Under the pieces are notes generated by a model. That model saw only the letters and a program-made list of their open reading frames with translations. It did not search any database and was not told where the DNA came from. A stretch of 10,027 nt of DNA, taken from contig JAGLYB010000056.1 of the NCBI GenBank assembly GCA_023132545.1, positions 1 to 10,027 on the forward strand, given 5' to 3'. Origin of the DNA: Candidatus Bipolaricaulota bacterium. Lineage in GTDB: Bacteria; Bipolaricaulota; Bipolaricaulia; UBA7950; UBA9294. Positions 1-6,275 of this stretch are shown here, piece after piece (the first letter of the stretch is position 1; the number at the start of each line of letters is the position of its first letter). The position numbers and the translations under genes were made by a program.

Positions 1-450
1 GGCGCAGGAGAGAAGGAATGTGCCTATGCCTGCGTCGGGTATGGCGACTGTGTAGCAGTATGTCCTGTCAATGCAATTACTGTTGACAGCGAGAAGCGCA
101 TTGCCGTTGTTGATTGGGAAGCCTGTATCGGATGCGGCATGTGTGTCCCCTCTTGTCCCCGCGGATTGATTGAGCTGATCCCTGCAGAGACGCCGCAATA
201 CCTCGGCTGCAACTATCTAGCCAGTAAGGATATCGCTGGCCGGAAGAAGTGCTCCGTCGGCTGTATTCACTGCCGAATCTGTGTTCGATCGTCTGAGCAA
301 GGAGAAGTTGAATGGAACGAGGAGAAGGATCTTCCCCAGTTCAGCACAACTCTAGCCGCTGCCGCAATCGAGAAATGCCCGCGGAAAATCATCATAAAGA
401 CGAGTGCTCATCCGGAAAAGACGGAACCAGCGCAAGCGTCAACTGATTGA
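1..450 (+). CDS. rnfB: RnfB-like ferredoxin subunit of the Rnf ion-translocating complex, 3' part only
   Basis: The frame is open from base 1, so the gene starts upstream of the window; 149 residues and a TGA stop are visible. Known of the family: RnfB carries electrons from ferredoxin through several [4Fe-4S] clusters in the membrane-bound Rnf complex, which couples ferredoxin:NAD oxidoreduction to ion pumping. Seen here: Cys7-x3-Cys11-x5-Cys17-x3-Cys21-Pro in the RnfB-typical setting CVGYGDCVAVCP, then a classic CIGCGMCVPSCP (Cys42, 45, 48, 52). Next come Cys70 and Cys84 and a third motif GCIHCRIC (Cys88, 91, 94), ending in KCPRK (Cys126). Oddity: position 98 is Ser, and the expected motif-four positions 116, 119 and 122 are Thr, Ala and Ala. 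Exactly one C-terminal cluster therefore seems to be lost (see findings). The rnf neighbours would lie left of the window. A stand-alone polyferredoxin is the alternative. Confidence 0.85.
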   Translation, partial: GAGEKECAYACVGYGDCVAVCPVNAITVDSEKRIAVVDWEACIGCGMCVPSCPRGLIELIPAETPQYLGCNYLASKDIAGRKKCSVGCIHCRICVRSSEQGEVEWNEEKDLPQFSTTLAAAAIEKCPRKIIIKTSAHPEKTEPAQASTD

Positions 451-500
451 CCGATCCACCGTCGGGAAGTTGGGAGCCAGGCTCCTAGGATAAACTCTTA

Positions 501-547
501 GTGGACTCTGCGTGAAGAACCTGGACATGCGGAGTCCGCCTTTCTTT
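501..547 (+). terminator. Intrinsic terminator after rnfB
   Basis: Bases 503-514 (GGACTCTGCGTG) pair with 526-537 (CATGCGGAGTCC) in a 12-bp stem with two G-T wobbles. It extends to 14 bp with 501-502 and 538-539. The loop is 11 bases (515-525). A pyrimidine-rich, mostly T tail (CTTTCTTT) follows at 540-547. It lies 50 bases past the rnfB stop and separates that operon from the next promoter. A shorter palindrome, GGAGCC-A-GGCTCC, sits just before it at 473-485. Confidence 0.7.
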
Positions 548-722
548 GAAGAGAACCCCCTCGGATGTGAGCTTCAATTGACTCTAGTCGTTGCCGAAAA
601 TCCATCCCATTCACCCTAGGTTCCCGAACAAGACAGCGCAGAGACACGTGCTTGTGCTGCTTGAGGCACATGTATCTCGACATCGTTTAACCCTAACGTC
701 CAAGCTGCACTGCCTCTCCAGA

Positions 723-751
723 TTGACAGACCGTGCCCCGCATGATATTGT
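723..751 (+). promoter_or_regulatory. Sigma70-type promoter of the DUF5320 genes
   Basis: A perfect TTGACA -35 box at 723-728 is followed after 17 bases by TATTGT (746-751), matching 4 of 6 bases of the -10 consensus. Transcription would start about 40 bases before the ATG at 796. The palindrome TGCATATGCA begins at the last base of the -10 box, where a repressor would block the polymerase. Confidence 0.6.
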
Positions 752-766
752 GCATATGCATATTAT
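745..766 (+). promoter_or_regulatory. Operator-like palindrome 1 (TGCATATGCA)
   Basis: A perfect 10-bp palindrome TGCATATGCA (751-760) lies at the centre of an imperfect dyad reaching 745-766. It overlaps the -10/+1 region of the promoter before the gene at 796. The 15-base stretch 746-760 recurs at 1439-1453 with one mismatch, which supports a shared regulator. The binding protein is not in this window. Confidence 0.5.
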
Positions 767-795
767 TGGCGAATCCGCCAGAGAGGAGGTTTAAC

Positions 796-1038
796 ATGCC
801 AACAGGCGACAGAACGGGACCCGCTGGACAAGGTCCGATGACAGGTCGGCGTTTAGGGAATTGCATCACCGGGATCCGACGATTCTTTGGAATGCGAGGT
901 CAGTTGAGGAATAACGCTCCAACTGATGGTTCCAATTCGAGCGTTGGACGCGGCTTGGGACAAGGTGCTGGACGAGGTGCTGGTCGGGGTGCTGGTCGGG
1001 GTGCTGGTCGGGGCACGGGGCGCGGACGTGCGAACTGA
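796..1038 (+). CDS. Short DUF5320 family protein with Gly-Arg repeat tail
   Basis: An 80-residue protein. The ATG at 796 is preceded by AGGAGGT (784-790) with a 5-base gap, so it is preferred over an in-frame ATG at 733, which would fall within the promoter. Residues 1-20 carry the DUF5320 signature (MPTGDRTGPAGQGPMTGR). Residues 57-79 are a low-complexity GRGAGRG array encoded by a 12-base tandem repeat. Known of the family: these are small Gly-rich proteins, often encoded near radical SAM enzymes, NifX/NifB-type proteins and MinD-like ATPases; their biochemical role is not established. Oddity: the usual C-terminal coiled coil is absent, and its single Cys is Cys23. A frameshifted paralogue follows 47 bases downstream, consistent with a tandem duplication. 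Function unknown. Confidence 0.75.
   Translation: MPTGDRTGPAGQGPMTGRRLGNCITGIRRFFGMRGQLRNNAPTDGSNSSVGRGLGQGAGRGAGRGAGRGAGRGTGRGRAN
964..1023 (+). repeat. Five-unit 12-base tandem repeat within a coding region
   Basis: Five consecutive 12-base units run GGTGCTGGACGA, then three identical GGTGCTGGTCGG copies (976-987, 988-999, 1000-1011), then a diverged GGCACGGGGCGC. Each encodes Gly-Ala/Thr-Gly-Arg. The three identical copies suggest recent slippage expansion. Copy-number change would stay in frame and only lengthen the Gly-Arg tail. Confidence 0.85.
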
Positions 1039-1085
1039 TACTGCCTTTCGGGGATTTCCGATCATTCGATCAGAAGGAGGTAGAA

Positions 1086-1417
1086 ATGCCAAGAGGTGAC
1101 AGGACAGGGCCATCAGGACGAGGGCCGATGACGGGGCGCGGAGCCGGGCTATGCAACACCTGGATTCGCTAACCCGTTAGGTAGACAACGAATACCTTGG
1201 GGGAGGAGGTTGGCAGCGCGGAATGGGGTATGGATGGGGAGTGGCTTCCAGTTATCGAGGATTCTTACCCTTCGCAGGGTACGCAGTTGACCCGCCAACG
1301 GGGAAGCTTCAATTGCTGGCACTACAGAGTCAAGCAGAGCATCTGAGAACGATGCTGGCACAAATCGAGTCTCAAGTACGAGATCTTGAGCAAGGGGATG
1401 AGAATCCGCAAGAATAG
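1086..1417 (+). pseudogene. Second DUF5320 gene, broken by two frameshifts
   Basis: The start is convincing: AAGGAGG (1074-1080), a 5-base gap, then ATG and the family signature MPRGDRTGPSGRGPMTGRG. This frame stops at TAA 1170-1172 after 28 residues. The family sequence continues in the next frame from about 1159 (PGFANPLGRQRIPWG). It then moves to the third frame near the G run at 1199-1203, giving GGWQRGMGYGWG and a typical DUF5320 C-terminus with a helical, coiled-coil-like end (LLALQSQAEHLRTMLAQIES) up to the TAG at 1415-1417. No single indel repairs it; two shifts in the same direction are needed. Alternatives are two sequencing errors, or independent use of an ATG at 1223, which has a purine-rich sequence 12 bases upstream. 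If repaired, the product would be about 110 residues. Confidence 0.7.
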
Positions 1418-1438
1418 TGCGCGGGCAGTTAATCCGAG

Positions 1439-1454
1439 TACTGTGCATATGCAC
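1439..1454 (+). promoter_or_regulatory. Operator-like palindrome 2 (GTGCATATGCAC)
   Basis: GTGCATATGCAC at 1443-1454 is a perfect 12-bp palindrome. It is preceded by TACTGT (1439-1444), which overlaps it in the same way as the -10-like TATTGT does at 746. The copy lies about 98 bases before the radical SAM start. No good -35 box is seen 17 bases upstream, so the promoter assignment is weaker than at the first copy. Confidence 0.5.
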
Positions 1455-1546
1455 CTAATAGTCGCCATGAATCTTTGCCCCCACGTGCAGATTGGTGCAA
1501 GGAAAATGATACCAGCGGCGTTATCCGTTACATCTAAGGGGACCTA

Positions 1547-2530
1547 ATGGAACTGGAAGATCTGGCTGCATCAGGGATTGTGTTTGGGCCAGTGCCGTCT
1601 CGACGCTTGGGGCGTAGTCTTGGAGTGAACAACATCCCTCCCAAGATTTGCTCTTATTCCTGCGTATATTGCCAACTTGGTCGTACCGCAAACATTCAAG
1701 TCACCCGTCGCAGATTCTACAATCCTGTAGACATTTTGCGTAAGGTAAAGTCGAAATATGAGAATGCAACCAGCCAAGGAGAGAATATTGACTACATCAC
1801 GTTCGTTCCTGATGGCGAACCTACTCTTGATCATCGTCTAGGCGAAACACTTAAGCTACTCCAATCAATCGGTCCCAAGGTCGGTGTGATTTCTAATGCT
1901 TCACTCATCTCGGAACAGTCGGTTCGCGACGATCTTGCAAGAGCTGATTGGGTTTCTCTCAAGGTCGATGCCATCGACAAGCGGACATGGAAGCAAATCA
2001 ATCGACCGCACAAGGACTTGAGCTTAGCAGCCATCCAAGAAGGAATTCTTGAATTCGCCAACGTTTTTCGAGGACAGTTGGTAACAGAAACCATGTTGGT
2101 AAATGGCGTGAACGATACTGCGAAGCAGTTAGCACAGGTAGCCGATTTCATTGGTCGCCTGCACCCTGCGAAAGCCTATGTGTCGGTACCTACTCGCCCT
2201 CCAGCCGAGAAGTCGGTTCAGATCCCTAGTATAGACACCTTGGCCACCGCGTATCACGTGCTGGCAGAATACGTCAGTGTGGTCGAGTTCTTGATTGAAT
2301 ACGAAGGGAACGAGTTCACATTCACCGGAGATGCCGAGGAAAACTTGTTGAGCATCATGTCAGTACACCCAATGCGAGAGGATGCTGTTGATGAGTTCCT
2401 CGATAAGGCGGGAGCAAACAAGACCTTGATTCGAGATCTGGTTCAACGCGGCCGACTAATCAAACTTGAGCATGCTGGACGCATGTTCTACATGACACCA
2501 ATCCCTGGAAGGCTAGGGAAGCGGGAGTAG
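1547..2530 (+). CDS. Radical SAM protein, COG0731-like
   Basis: A 327-residue cytoplasmic enzyme. The ATG at 1547 has AAGGGG (1536-1541) five bases upstream. The radical SAM cluster motif is Cys35-x3-Cys39-x2-Cys42 (CSYSCVYCQ), which would bind a [4Fe-4S] cluster and S-adenosylmethionine. FVPDGEPTLD (residues 86-95) is the GE-type SAM-contact motif. VISNASLIS (114-122), SLKVDAID (137-144) and ETMLVNGVND (181-190) are typical of the COG0731 family, whose archaeal members include tRNA wyosine synthetases. After about residue 265 comes a helical, winged-helix-like tail (LLSIMSVHPMREDAVDEFL onward). Known context: bacterial members often sit beside DUF5320 genes, as here, but their substrate is not established; a wyosine role is unlikely in bacteria. 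It is probably transcribed from near the palindrome at 1443 and perhaps together with the flavoprotein 107 bases downstream. Confidence 0.85.
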   Translation: MELEDLAASGIVFGPVPSRRLGRSLGVNNIPPKICSYSCVYCQLGRTANIQVTRRRFYNPVDILRKVKSKYENATSQGENIDYITFVPDGEPTLDHRLGETLKLLQSIGPKVGVISNASLISEQSVRDDLARADWVSLKVDAIDKRTWKQINRPHKDLSLAAIQEGILEFANVFRGQLVTETMLVNGVNDTAKQLAQVADFIGRLHPAKAYVSVPTRPPAEKSVQIPSIDTLATAYHVLAEYVSVVEFLIEYEGNEFTFTGDAEENLLSIMSVHPMREDAVDEFLDKAGANKTLIRDLVQRGRLIKLEHAGRMFYMTPIPGRLGKRE

Positions 2531-2535
2531 GACAG

Positions 2536-2605
2536 AAAAAAATGCTCGATCACTCTGCCTGACATCCGCAAGACACCCGTGGGGTTAACAAGAGTGGCGA
2601 GCATT
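2536..2605 (-). terminator. Long hairpin with a T-run tail on the minus strand, between two plus-strand genes
   Basis: ATGCTCG (2542-2548) and TCACTC (2550-2555) pair with GAGTGG (2592-2597) and CGAGCAT (2598-2604), leaving one bulged A at 2549. Flanking A-T pairs bring the stem to about 15 bp, with a 34-base loop. On + it is preceded by seven A bases (2536-2542) and has no T tail after it. Read on -, it ends in a T run as an intrinsic terminator does. It may stop antisense transcription, or act as an RNA structure in the plus-strand message. Confidence 0.5.
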
Positions 2606-2637
2606 CGACTGAAAATCATCGTGAGGCTTAGACAATT

Positions 2638-4008
2638 ATGGAAACGTACGACGTTGTAGTCATTGGTGGAGGTCCGGCTGGGATTACGCTGGCAAAGATG
2701 CTGGGACACGTCAAGAAAGTAGCGGTCATCCGGCCTGAAGATCACAGCATGATCTATTGTGCAATGCCCTATGCTATCGAGGGACTGCTGGACGGCGAGA
2801 AAACCCTGAAGCGTGACGAGTTGGTTACTGATGCGGGTGCCGATCTTCTGAGGAAGACGGCAGTTGACATTGACTTTGAGCAGAAGATTGTTTCCTTTTC
2901 CGATACGTCACAGATCGGTTATAGCAAGCTGGTGATCGCCACTGGGGCCACTCCCTTCATCCTACCTGTTCCGGGAAGCGATCTGTCAGGCGTAACGGGA
3001 TTCAAGACCGAGGAGGATTTCCATCGGATCAACGGGCTTCTTGGAGCCGGGCTGGGAAGAGCCGTCGTGATTGGGGCAGGAGCAATTGGGATTGAACTGG
3101 CTCTTGCACTCAAGGCAAGAGGGACGGATGTAGATCTGGTCGATATGGCTGACTCCATTTTGTCCAATCTGTTGGACCAAGACATGTCCGAACCTCTCGG
3201 TGAAGAACTTGCACGGGCAGGCATTCGGCTGCACTTGAGAACGAAAGCTACTGAGCTGCATGGCCGAACTGCAGTTGAACAAGTCTCTTTGGACAACGGA
3301 CAAGTAATCCGTTTCGATTCCCATGACGATTGCACGCAGTCGCGTGCAGATACCGGTCACGGGTTGGTCGTGTTCGCCACAGGGATGAAACCAGCCGTTT
3401 CTCTGGTTGTTGACGGCAATATGAAAGTTGGCAGAGACGGCATCTGTGTCAATGACAAGATGGAAACCAGCATTCCCGACGTTTATGCGGTAGGAGACTG
3501 TGTCGAGTTCAAGAGTGGAATCACAGGCGAAGTCGTTCCTGGGAAGCTGGCTACGAACGCCGTACCCATGGCCAAAGTGCTAGGGTGGAATCTTCTTGGA
3601 CAGGCCAGAACGTATCCCGGCTTTTTCAATGGTGCAGCAACTAAGATCGGGAATACATTCGTGGGGGGAACTGGCCTCTCCGAAGCCGCTGCACGAAAGA
3701 ACGGGTTAGATGCGATATGCGGCCACAGCGAAGTAACGACGCAATTCCCTATCATGCCTGAAGCGAAGAAAATGCGTACGAAGCTGATCGTTGACCCGGA
3801 TTCACGAAAATTGATTGGAGCCCAGATTGTCAGTGGTGAACCTGTCACGGACAGACTGGATTTGCTCACATTTGCCATCCAGCAAGGGGTGACCGTGGAT
3901 GATCTGACACAGTTGAGCTATTCTGCTCAGCCGTATCAGTCATTCTATCCGGCAGCAAACGGTGTTGTGCTTGCAGCAGAAGATGTCATCGCGAAACTCT
4001 CCACATGA
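2638..4008 (+). CDS. FAD/NAD(P)-dependent oxidoreductase, NADH oxidase / CoA-disulfide reductase family
   Basis: A 456-residue flavoprotein. The FAD-binding motif VIGGGPAG is at residues 8-15. A lone candidate redox cysteine, Cys41 (IYCAMPYAIEG), stands where this family has SCGLPYY. ATGATP is at 101-106, the NAD(P)-binding GAGAIG at 146-151, the second FAD motif YAVGDC at 283-288, and the dimerisation domain spans about 328-450. Family members transfer electrons from NAD(P)H through FAD and the Cys to oxygen, peroxide, CoA disulfide or polysulfide; the substrate here cannot be chosen. Oddity: about 15 extra residues (228-242) lie between GQVIRFD and LVVFATG, encoded by a hairpin-forming stretch. 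The start is supported by codon 1 of the FAD fold, though only a weak GAGG lies 11 bases upstream, which may mean translational coupling or low expression. Confidence 0.85.
   Translation: METYDVVVIGGGPAGITLAKMLGHVKKVAVIRPEDHSMIYCAMPYAIEGLLDGEKTLKRDELVTDAGADLLRKTAVDIDFEQKIVSFSDTSQIGYSKLVIATGATPFILPVPGSDLSGVTGFKTEEDFHRINGLLGAGLGRAVVIGAGAIGIELALALKARGTDVDLVDMADSILSNLLDQDMSEPLGEELARAGIRLHLRTKATELHGRTAVEQVSLDNGQVIRFDSHDDCTQSRADTGHGLVVFATGMKPAVSLVVDGNMKVGRDGICVNDKMETSIPDVYAVGDCVEFKSGITGEVVPGKLATNAVPMAKVLGWNLLGQARTYPGFFNGAATKIGNTFVGGTGLSEAAARKNGLDAICGHSEVTTQFPIMPEAKKMRTKLIVDPDSRKLIGAQIVSGEPVTDRLDLLTFAIQQGVTVDDLTQLSYSAQPYQSFYPAANGVVLAAEDVIAKLST
3320..3363. repeat. Palindromic element apparently inserted in frame in the flavoprotein gene
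   Basis: TGCACGC (3331-3337), loop AGTC, then GCGTGCA (3342-3348) form a perfect 7-bp hairpin. Outside it CCCATGAC (3320-3327) pairs with GTCACGGG (3356-3363) at 7 of 8 positions across a 3-by-7 internal loop. The whole dyad coincides with the stretch of about 15 codons that looks extra compared with the protein family. No second copy was found in the window. The insertion reading rests on remembered family spacing, not an alignment. Confidence 0.45.
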
Positions 4009-4076
4009 ACTGCAAATGGCCACCAGTCAAGACCGAGGCCGCACCGGATACGGTATGGCTATCTATAAGAGGAGCT

Positions 4077-4093
4077 TGTCGTTCGTGACGACA
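4077..4093. other. Small hairpin in the flavoprotein-MFS spacer
   Basis: TGTCGT (4077-4082), a 5-base loop and ACGACA (4088-4093) form a 6-bp hairpin with no T tail on either side. It lies in the 173-base gap between the flavoprotein stop and the transporter start. It may be a transcript structure or chance; I see no clear promoter in this gap. Confidence 0.25.
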
Positions 4094-4181
4094 GACAAAT
4101 GAGATACCTAATCATCTTGTGTAGCGAATGTCGCAGGCAAGATGCTGGGAAGCAGCATTGTGATTTGGTAGGAGGCACGCG

Positions 4182-5399
4182 GTGATCTACGCGATATTCA
4201 CCTGGCACGGAATTTTTCTTTCCGTCACGCTAGCGATGATTGATTTTAACACCGTGTTTCCTGCCCTGATCACCGATCTTGGCGGATCCAAGATCGTTTT
4301 TGGCGTGCTGTACTCAATCATGCTGGGCGCACCCTACATACTCAGCTTTCTGTTCGGACACTTCTTGTCCTCGCATCGATATCGAAGGAAGTTCCTTATT
4401 CTAGGAATCTACCTGCGTGCTTTTGCATTCCTGGGCATGGCGACTGTGACGTATTTTTTCGGGGAGTTACATCCGCAGATCGTATTGGCCAGCTTCTTCG
4501 CTTGGATTCTTCTCTTTTCGCTGAGTGGTGGACTGGCGGGCATCTCTTACAACGACATTATTGGGAAATTGGTGCCGAAGGGAAAACGCGGAACCTTGTT
4601 TGCAACCAAACAGTTTGCCAGCAGCTTTGCTGCCTTTGGCGGAGGCCTAATCGTAGCACGCGTGTTTGGGGCTCAGACCTTATCGTTTCCAGTAACCCAT
4701 GCTGCAACGCTCTTCATAGGGTTCTCGGGACTCATCATCGCATCCCTGTCGTTTTGGCTTATTCGAGAGCCAGCCTCACCCGTAGCCGAAGTGGCTCGCC
4801 CTTCGTTGCTTTTCATGCTGCGCCGTGTTCCTGAGATTTTGCGAGGGAACCGTGAGTTCGCCCGATTCATTATCGTCGAGAACCTATCTAGCTTCGGCCT
4901 GATGGTGATGCCCTTCTATATGATTTTCGCAAGAGAGCAATTCGCTGTGGGCGATGTCTATATAGGCCGGTACCTGTTGTACCAAATCGCAGGCACGATC
5001 TTGTCAAATCTTGTGTGGGGGTGGATTGCAGGCCGCCTTGGGTCGAAGCGGGTTGTGCGTATCTGCCTGACCTTAGGAGCAACCATTCCGCTTGTTGCAC
5101 TGGGGCTGTCACACTTGGGTGCTAATCTATTCGCTATTACCTTCTTCCTCGTTGGCTTCGTAATGAGCGGAAGAAAAGTGGGGTTTGAGCCATACCTTCT
5201 GGACATCATTCCTTCATCTGAAAGAACGGTTTACCTGGGTATACGAGGGACAATGAACTTCCTGGTTGTGCTCTTGCCGTTTCTTGGCGGCATTCTTATC
5301 CATCTCGTTGGCTACGTTCCAGTCTTCGTGCTCGTCTCTGCGATGATGCTTATCTCGTCGTTTCTTCTAAGACGTAAAATCGCACACCAAGGTACGTAG
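4182..5399 (+). CDS. Major facilitator superfamily transporter
   Basis: A 405-residue, strongly hydrophobic protein with about 11-12 predicted membrane spans in two halves, divided by a charged cytoplasmic loop near residues 195-230. The start is GTG at 4182, chosen because GGAGG (4171-4175) lies six bases before it and no in-frame ATG precedes the first span. Two MFS motif-A-like loops are seen: GHFLSSHRYRRK (59-70), which is degenerate, and WGWIAGRLGSKR (279-290), which is closer to consensus. DIIGKLVPKGKRGTLFATKQ (125-144) resembles the TM4-5 loop of MFS exporters. The substrate is unknown. It is the last gene of the plus-strand run and 173 bases after the flavoprotein, so co-transcription is possible but not shown. 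No good terminator was found after it. Confidence 0.85.
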   Translation: MIYAIFTWHGIFLSVTLAMIDFNTVFPALITDLGGSKIVFGVLYSIMLGAPYILSFLFGHFLSSHRYRRKFLILGIYLRAFAFLGMATVTYFFGELHPQIVLASFFAWILLFSLSGGLAGISYNDIIGKLVPKGKRGTLFATKQFASSFAAFGGGLIVARVFGAQTLSFPVTHAATLFIGFSGLIIASLSFWLIREPASPVAEVARPSLLFMLRRVPEILRGNREFARFIIVENLSSFGLMVMPFYMIFAREQFAVGDVYIGRYLLYQIAGTILSNLVWGWIAGRLGSKRVVRICLTLGATIPLVALGLSHLGANLFAITFFLVGFVMSGRKVGFEPYLLDIIPSSERTVYLGIRGTMNFLVVLLPFLGGILIHLVGYVPVFVLVSAMMLISSFLLRRKIAHQGT

Positions 5400-5777
5400 C
5401 TAGAAAAATGTACGATGAGGGCGCGTAGTCACTCGACGTACTGATTCAAGATGCAGGTAGTTGAGATATACGCAGCAAAGCGAGAAGAAATCGCACGCTC
5501 TTAGTGTTATGTGTTAGTTCAAAAGGATTCAGCAGATATCGTGGAAGTGCTGATTAGAACGAAAGGTTAGGTTTCCTTAGAGCCTGGGGGATTGGTAGAT
5601 CCGCACAGATAGCTGCTCCGTGGTGATGGTGATTGACTCTAGACGCGAAACTGGCATCTGAAATCCCTTAAAGGGAGGCTTTGTAGTCTTTAACGCGGCC
5701 TAGCTGGGAGGAGATCGAATGGTGGGAGGCTGATCTGGTGGCCAGGACTTCTTCTGGGTGTCATCTCCTCCATCGCA
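5400..5777. other. Intergenic stretch without a gene
   Basis: No convincing coding region in either direction. It holds several small dyads: TCAGCA/TGCTGA (5529-5534 and 5548-5553, 13-base loop), TCCCTT-A-AAGGGA (5664-5676), and the 9-bp inverted pair GGAGGAGAT (5707-5715) / ATCTCCTCC (5763-5771), which encloses CTGG-TGG-CCAG. A perfect ribosome-binding-like GGAGGAG stands before an ATG near 5719, but that frame stops after four codons. It may be a decayed gene start or the terminator region of the minus-strand gene. Confidence 0.4.
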
Positions 5778-6275
5778 TTACTGCAAGCTAATCGTCTCGA
5801 CTTCTATGAGGCATTCGAGTCCAAGTACCTTGCCCAAGCATTGGAACGATCTGTCCCCCGTATGGACGTATACATAGGCTAGGTCAATCCCTTCAACAAA
5901 CCATCTGGGATCGCGTACTTTGTTGAAGCTCCACTGGTCAGCCGACACAGGGAACTCCTCCGAGGAGAAAGCCTTCCTAGACCTGTACAAGCATTTCGCA
6001 AATATGCGAACCTCAAACAGACCTTCAGCAGGTGTATGAACGATGTAGGCTCTCCGCACCAACCACAGCTCAACATAGTCCTCATTCGCTTGTGAGCAGT
6101 ACGATATCAGTAGCGACTCTCGCCCAATTACTTGCACGGCTTCCTTACAGGCACCAAGAGCATTCCACTGAAGTTGGTCCGCAAGGCATGTCGATGAGCC
6201 GATCGTCGCCAACAGCAATACTGAAATGATGATGCGACAGATGGTTGCTCTTTTGCCCACGTGTATGAAGTGCAT
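5778..6275 (-). CDS. Small exported protein of unknown function
   Basis: A 165-residue protein starting at the ATG at 6275. The frame is open a further 52 codons upstream, but the chosen Met is followed at once by a typical signal peptide: charged start MHFIHVGKR, hydrophobic IIISVLLLATIG, then SSTCLADQ with a likely cleavage after about residue 33. The longer form would bury this segment, so it is rejected. No good ribosome binding site precedes the ATG. The mature part has well-spaced beta-strand-like patches (ELWLVRRAYIVH, FEVRIFAKCLYRS, GIDLAYVYVHTG, LECLIEVETISL) and several Cys residues, which fits a small secreted beta-rich protein. I do not recognise a family. It is divergent from the exported protein at 6509, with which it may share a control region. 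Confidence 0.55.
   Translation of the reverse strand: MHFIHVGKRATICRIIISVLLLATIGSSTCLADQLQWNALGACKEAVQVIGRESLLISYCSQANEDYVELWLVRRAYIVHTPAEGLFEVRIFAKCLYRSRKAFSSEEFPVSADQWSFNKVRDPRWFVEGIDLAYVYVHTGDRSFQCLGKVLGLECLIEVETISLQ

Noticed and set aside
733..795. Upstream ATG for the first DUF5320 protein
   Set aside because: It lies inside the promoter, before the likely transcription start, and the family signature begins exactly at the ATG at 796.
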